NCBI GenBank assembly: GCA_964441775.1
Contig: CAYTVL010000010.1
Coordinates: forward strand, 85,854-149,853
Length of the DNA: 64,000 nt
Direction: 5' to 3'
DNA from: SYOC01 sp964441775
GTDB taxonomy: Bacteria > Desulfobacterota > Binatia > Bin18
In this document: in pieces, positions 62,182 to 64,000 of the stretch
Layout: each line of letters opens with the position of its first letter
Numbering within the stretch: the first letter of the stretch is position 1
Position numbers and translations under genes: made by a program
Notes under the pieces: model-generated
Told to the model about the DNA's origin: nothing
The model's database searches: none
What the model saw: the letters and a program-made list of their open reading frames with translations, nothing else

Positions 62182-63309
62182 ATGGAGAGGAAGCCCACTC
62201 GGGCAGTGCGCATCGGCAAAGTGCAAGTTGGCGGCGGCGCTCCTATTGCCGTGCAAAGCATGTGCGCCACGAAAACGGTTGATATTGACGCCACCGTGGC
62301 TCAGGTGCACCAACTCGACAAAGCCGGGGCCGGCATTGTGCGCATCGCGGTGGACAACCCGAAAGAAGCAGCGGCGCTAAAAGACATTCGTGCGCAAACG
62401 ACCGCGACGCTTTCTGTGGACCTGCAAGAAAACTACAAGATGGCGGAACTGGTGGCGCCGTATGTGGACAAGATTCGCTACAATCCCGGCCATTTGCACC
62501 ATATTGAAAAAAGCAAAACGATTCCCCAAAAAGTCCAGTGGCTGGTGAATGTCGCCCGTGACCACGACATCGCGGTTCGTATCGGCGTGAATTGCGGCTC
62601 GGTGGCGCCCGCGTTCCTTGACAAATATCCGGGCGATCAAATGGAAGCGCTCATCCAGTCCACTTTGTATCACTGCCAGTTGATGGAAGAACTGGGTTAT
62701 GATCGGTTCGTCGTGTCGATGAAAGACTCCGATCCCGATAAGGTGGTCGAAGCGAACGCCCGTTTCGCCAAAGCGCGCCCTGACGTGCCAATACACCTGG
62801 GAGTGACCGAAGCGGGACTGCCGCCTGACGGCATCATCAAGAGCCGCCTGGCGTTTGAGAAGCTGCTAGCTGATGGCATCGGCGATACCTTGCGTGTGTC
62901 GCTGACCTTGCCGAACGACCGGAAGCATGAAGAGGTGACGGCGGGGTTTCAAATTATTGAAGACGTCAAAGCCGGACGGTTCGTGTCCGTGCCGAACTTC
63001 GGCAAGGGTATGAATATTATCTCGTGTCCGAGTTGCTCGCGGGTAGAGAATGAAAAGTTCGTCGAGCTGGCGCAGCAAGTCAAAGAGATGACGACCTACG
63101 CCAAGGACCACAAGATCACCATTGCCGTGATGGGCTGCCGCGTAAATGGTCCCGGTGAGACTGATGATGCGGACCTTGGGCTGTGGTGCGGCCCGACGAC
63201 TGTGAACCTCAAGCGCAAAAGCGTGAAAGTGGGGAATTTTGGTTACGATGTCGTGTTACATAAGCTCCGCGAGGAGTTGGATCGCTTGATCGCCGAGCGG
63301 ACTGCATGA
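62182..63309 (+). CDS. ispG: 4-hydroxy-3-methylbut-2-enyl diphosphate synthase
   Basis: 375 residues from ATG 62182 with aaggag upstream; ATG 62164 would add six residues. The 4Fe-4S ligands are the two Cys of SCPSCSR and the Cys of MGCRVNGPGE, whose Glu is the fourth ligand. It catalyses the penultimate step of the MEP pathway from MEcPP to HMBPP. VNCGSVAPAFLDKYPGD and VSMKDSDPDKVVEANARF are typical. Length fits the short bacterial form without the extra domain of plants. Cytosolic. Confidence 0.95.
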   Translation: MERKPTRAVRIGKVQVGGGAPIAVQSMCATKTVDIDATVAQVHQLDKAGAGIVRIAVDNPKEAAALKDIRAQTTATLSVDLQENYKMAELVAPYVDKIRYNPGHLHHIEKSKTIPQKVQWLVNVARDHDIAVRIGVNCGSVAPAFLDKYPGDQMEALIQSTLYHCQLMEELGYDRFVVSMKDSDPDKVVEANARFAKARPDVPIHLGVTEAGLPPDGIIKSRLAFEKLLADGIGDTLRVSLTLPNDRKHEEVTAGFQIIEDVKAGRFVSVPNFGKGMNIISCPSCSRVENEKFVELAQQVKEMTTYAKDHKITIAVMGCRVNGPGETDDADLGLWCGPTTVNLKRKSVKVGNFGYDVVLHKLREELDRLIAERTA

Positions 63310-63344
63310 ACGACAAACAAAGAGAGAATACGGCGAAGTATCTC

Positions 63345-63716
63345 TATCTTGCTGCGGCACCGCCGCGGATATTGCGTCGTTTGCTCGCCGCACGGTGATT
63401 ATCATGATGCACGAGAAGCGACGTTTTCAAGCACGTGTATCGTACCGTACTTCTCCTGGCTACGGTGAGATGGAGCTTGGCGTCAAACTGTCGGTTTGCC
63501 TGGCGGAGGACCCAGTAGAGTCGTCACGTCGCTTGGTGTGTTCGGTTTTGCTGAAGACGGCGAGATGCAGTTGGAGTGGCTGCATCCGGAAATCAAGACA
63601 GAAGAAGTCTTGGCCAATACGGCTGGGCTCTCCGCGTGATGCCTGAAATACAGGCCACGCCGGTTCCTACGCCAAGCGAACTCGCCTTGATTCGGCAGTT
63701 TGATACTCTGGGCTAA
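63345..63716 (+). pseudogene. decayed CoA-transferase beta-subunit gene
   Basis: Reading frames jump, but the family text is continuous: CGTAADIASFARRTVIIMMH then EKRRFQARVSYRTSPGY in one frame, GLPGGGPSRVVTSLGVFGFA, EDGEMQLEWLHPEIKTEEVL and ANTAGLSA in a second frame, and PEIQATPVPTPSELALIRQF with DTLG in a third. These match glutaconate/oxoadipate CoA-transferase beta subunits. At least two frame changes and a missing 5' part make it non-functional. It lies between ispG and the last gene. Confidence 0.72.
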
Positions 63717-63722
63717 TGCGAC

Positions 63723-64000
63723 CTAGGCCGCATGCTGGATGGGAGGGGCCAACCAGTTCGAGAGGACGGTTTTCAAGGTATCGGGCTTGATGGGCTTGGA
63801 AACATAATCATCCATGCCCGCCTCTAAGCAGCGCTCTTTGTCGCCCTGCATGGCGTTGGCGGTCATAGCGATAATCGGGAGATGGGCAGATGTGCCGTGC
63901 TCTCGGTCGCGAATGGCCCGGGTGGCCTCAAAGCCATCCATCTCTGGCATTTGACAGTCCATGAGGAGGGCGGCGTAGGTGATACGCTGCACGGCGGCCA
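63723..64000 (-). CDS. response-regulator receiver domain, C-terminal part (5' end outside window)
   Basis: The frame is open to the right edge. ALLMDCQMPEMDGFEATRAI carries the phosphoacceptor Asp; IIAMTANAMQGDKERCLEAG and DDYVSKPIKPDTLKTVL carry the conserved Thr/Ala and Lys. This is the receiver domain at the end of a hybrid sensor kinase or a stand-alone regulator. The stop is at 63723-63725. No output domain follows, so a receiver at the C-terminus of a hybrid kinase is most likely. Confidence 0.85.
   Translation of the reverse strand, partial: AAVQRITYAALLMDCQMPEMDGFEATRAIRDREHGTSAHLPIIAMTANAMQGDKERCLEAGMDDYVSKPIKPDTLKTVLSNWLAPPIQHAA

Overview
The window reads as chromosomal DNA of an uncultured, moderately GC-rich Gram-negative bacterium. 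It carries two F420-type (LLM-class) oxidoreductases, two CaiB/BaiF CoA transferases, a thiolase/DUF35 pair, cobalt-type nitrile hydratase genes, large cyclase-ATPase-TPR regulators and a probable selenoprotein. That mix resembles soil or sponge-associated deltaproteobacterial relatives (Binatia- or Tectomicrobia-like). The assignment is inference from gene content; no rRNA or other marker is present.

Layout. 1-2650: 3' end of pepP, a lipoprotein, a small cytochrome c, queD and an epoxide-hydrolase-like protein. 2694-6038: a 1114-residue cyclase/AAA/TPR regulator with several repeat-like tracts inside its frame. 6190-8995: nitronate monooxygenase, a cyclotransferase-like protein and a Uma2 nuclease-like protein. 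9111-17658: a tightly coupled MoxR/DUF58/von Willebrand (Bat-type) operon. 17671-20058: a vapBC module bracketed by two copies of the 3' end of a superoxide dismutase gene, then sod and a thioredoxin/TPR co-chaperone. 20244-22359: leuCD. 22947-31772: two nitrile-hydratase-type clusters (one with fused beta subunit plus accessory gene, one with beta split in two), with a DUF1329 protein, two LLM oxidoreductases, a diguanylate cyclase and a RidA protein. 31931-38470: a Cus-type metal efflux operon and a divergent-looking Cys/His/Met-rich secreted protein.

38585-42206: two CaiB/BaiF transferases and a membrane protein. 42337-50407: a block that looks visibly less GC-rich. It holds a duplicated pair of FG-GAP-like secreted proteins around a GT2 and a polytopic GT39-like glycosyltransferase, then an acyl-adenylating enzyme, a carrier protein and a GNAT acyltransferase. 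50517-55013: methyltransferase, APH-like protein, a decayed TPR-cyclase fragment and a thiolase/DUF35 pair. 55102-55638: a peroxiredoxin with in-frame TGA at the peroxidatic cysteine position and a hairpin just after it, so probably selenocysteine-containing. 55799-64000: PDZ protein, folD, small genes, a second cyclase/AAA/TPR regulator whose N-terminal domain is cut off by a hairpin repeat, ispG, a decayed CoA-transferase subunit gene, and the end of a response-regulator receiver protein.

Short intergenic inverted repeats of several families are scattered through the window and some lie inside reading frames. I saw no rRNA, tRNA, CRISPR array or transposase gene.
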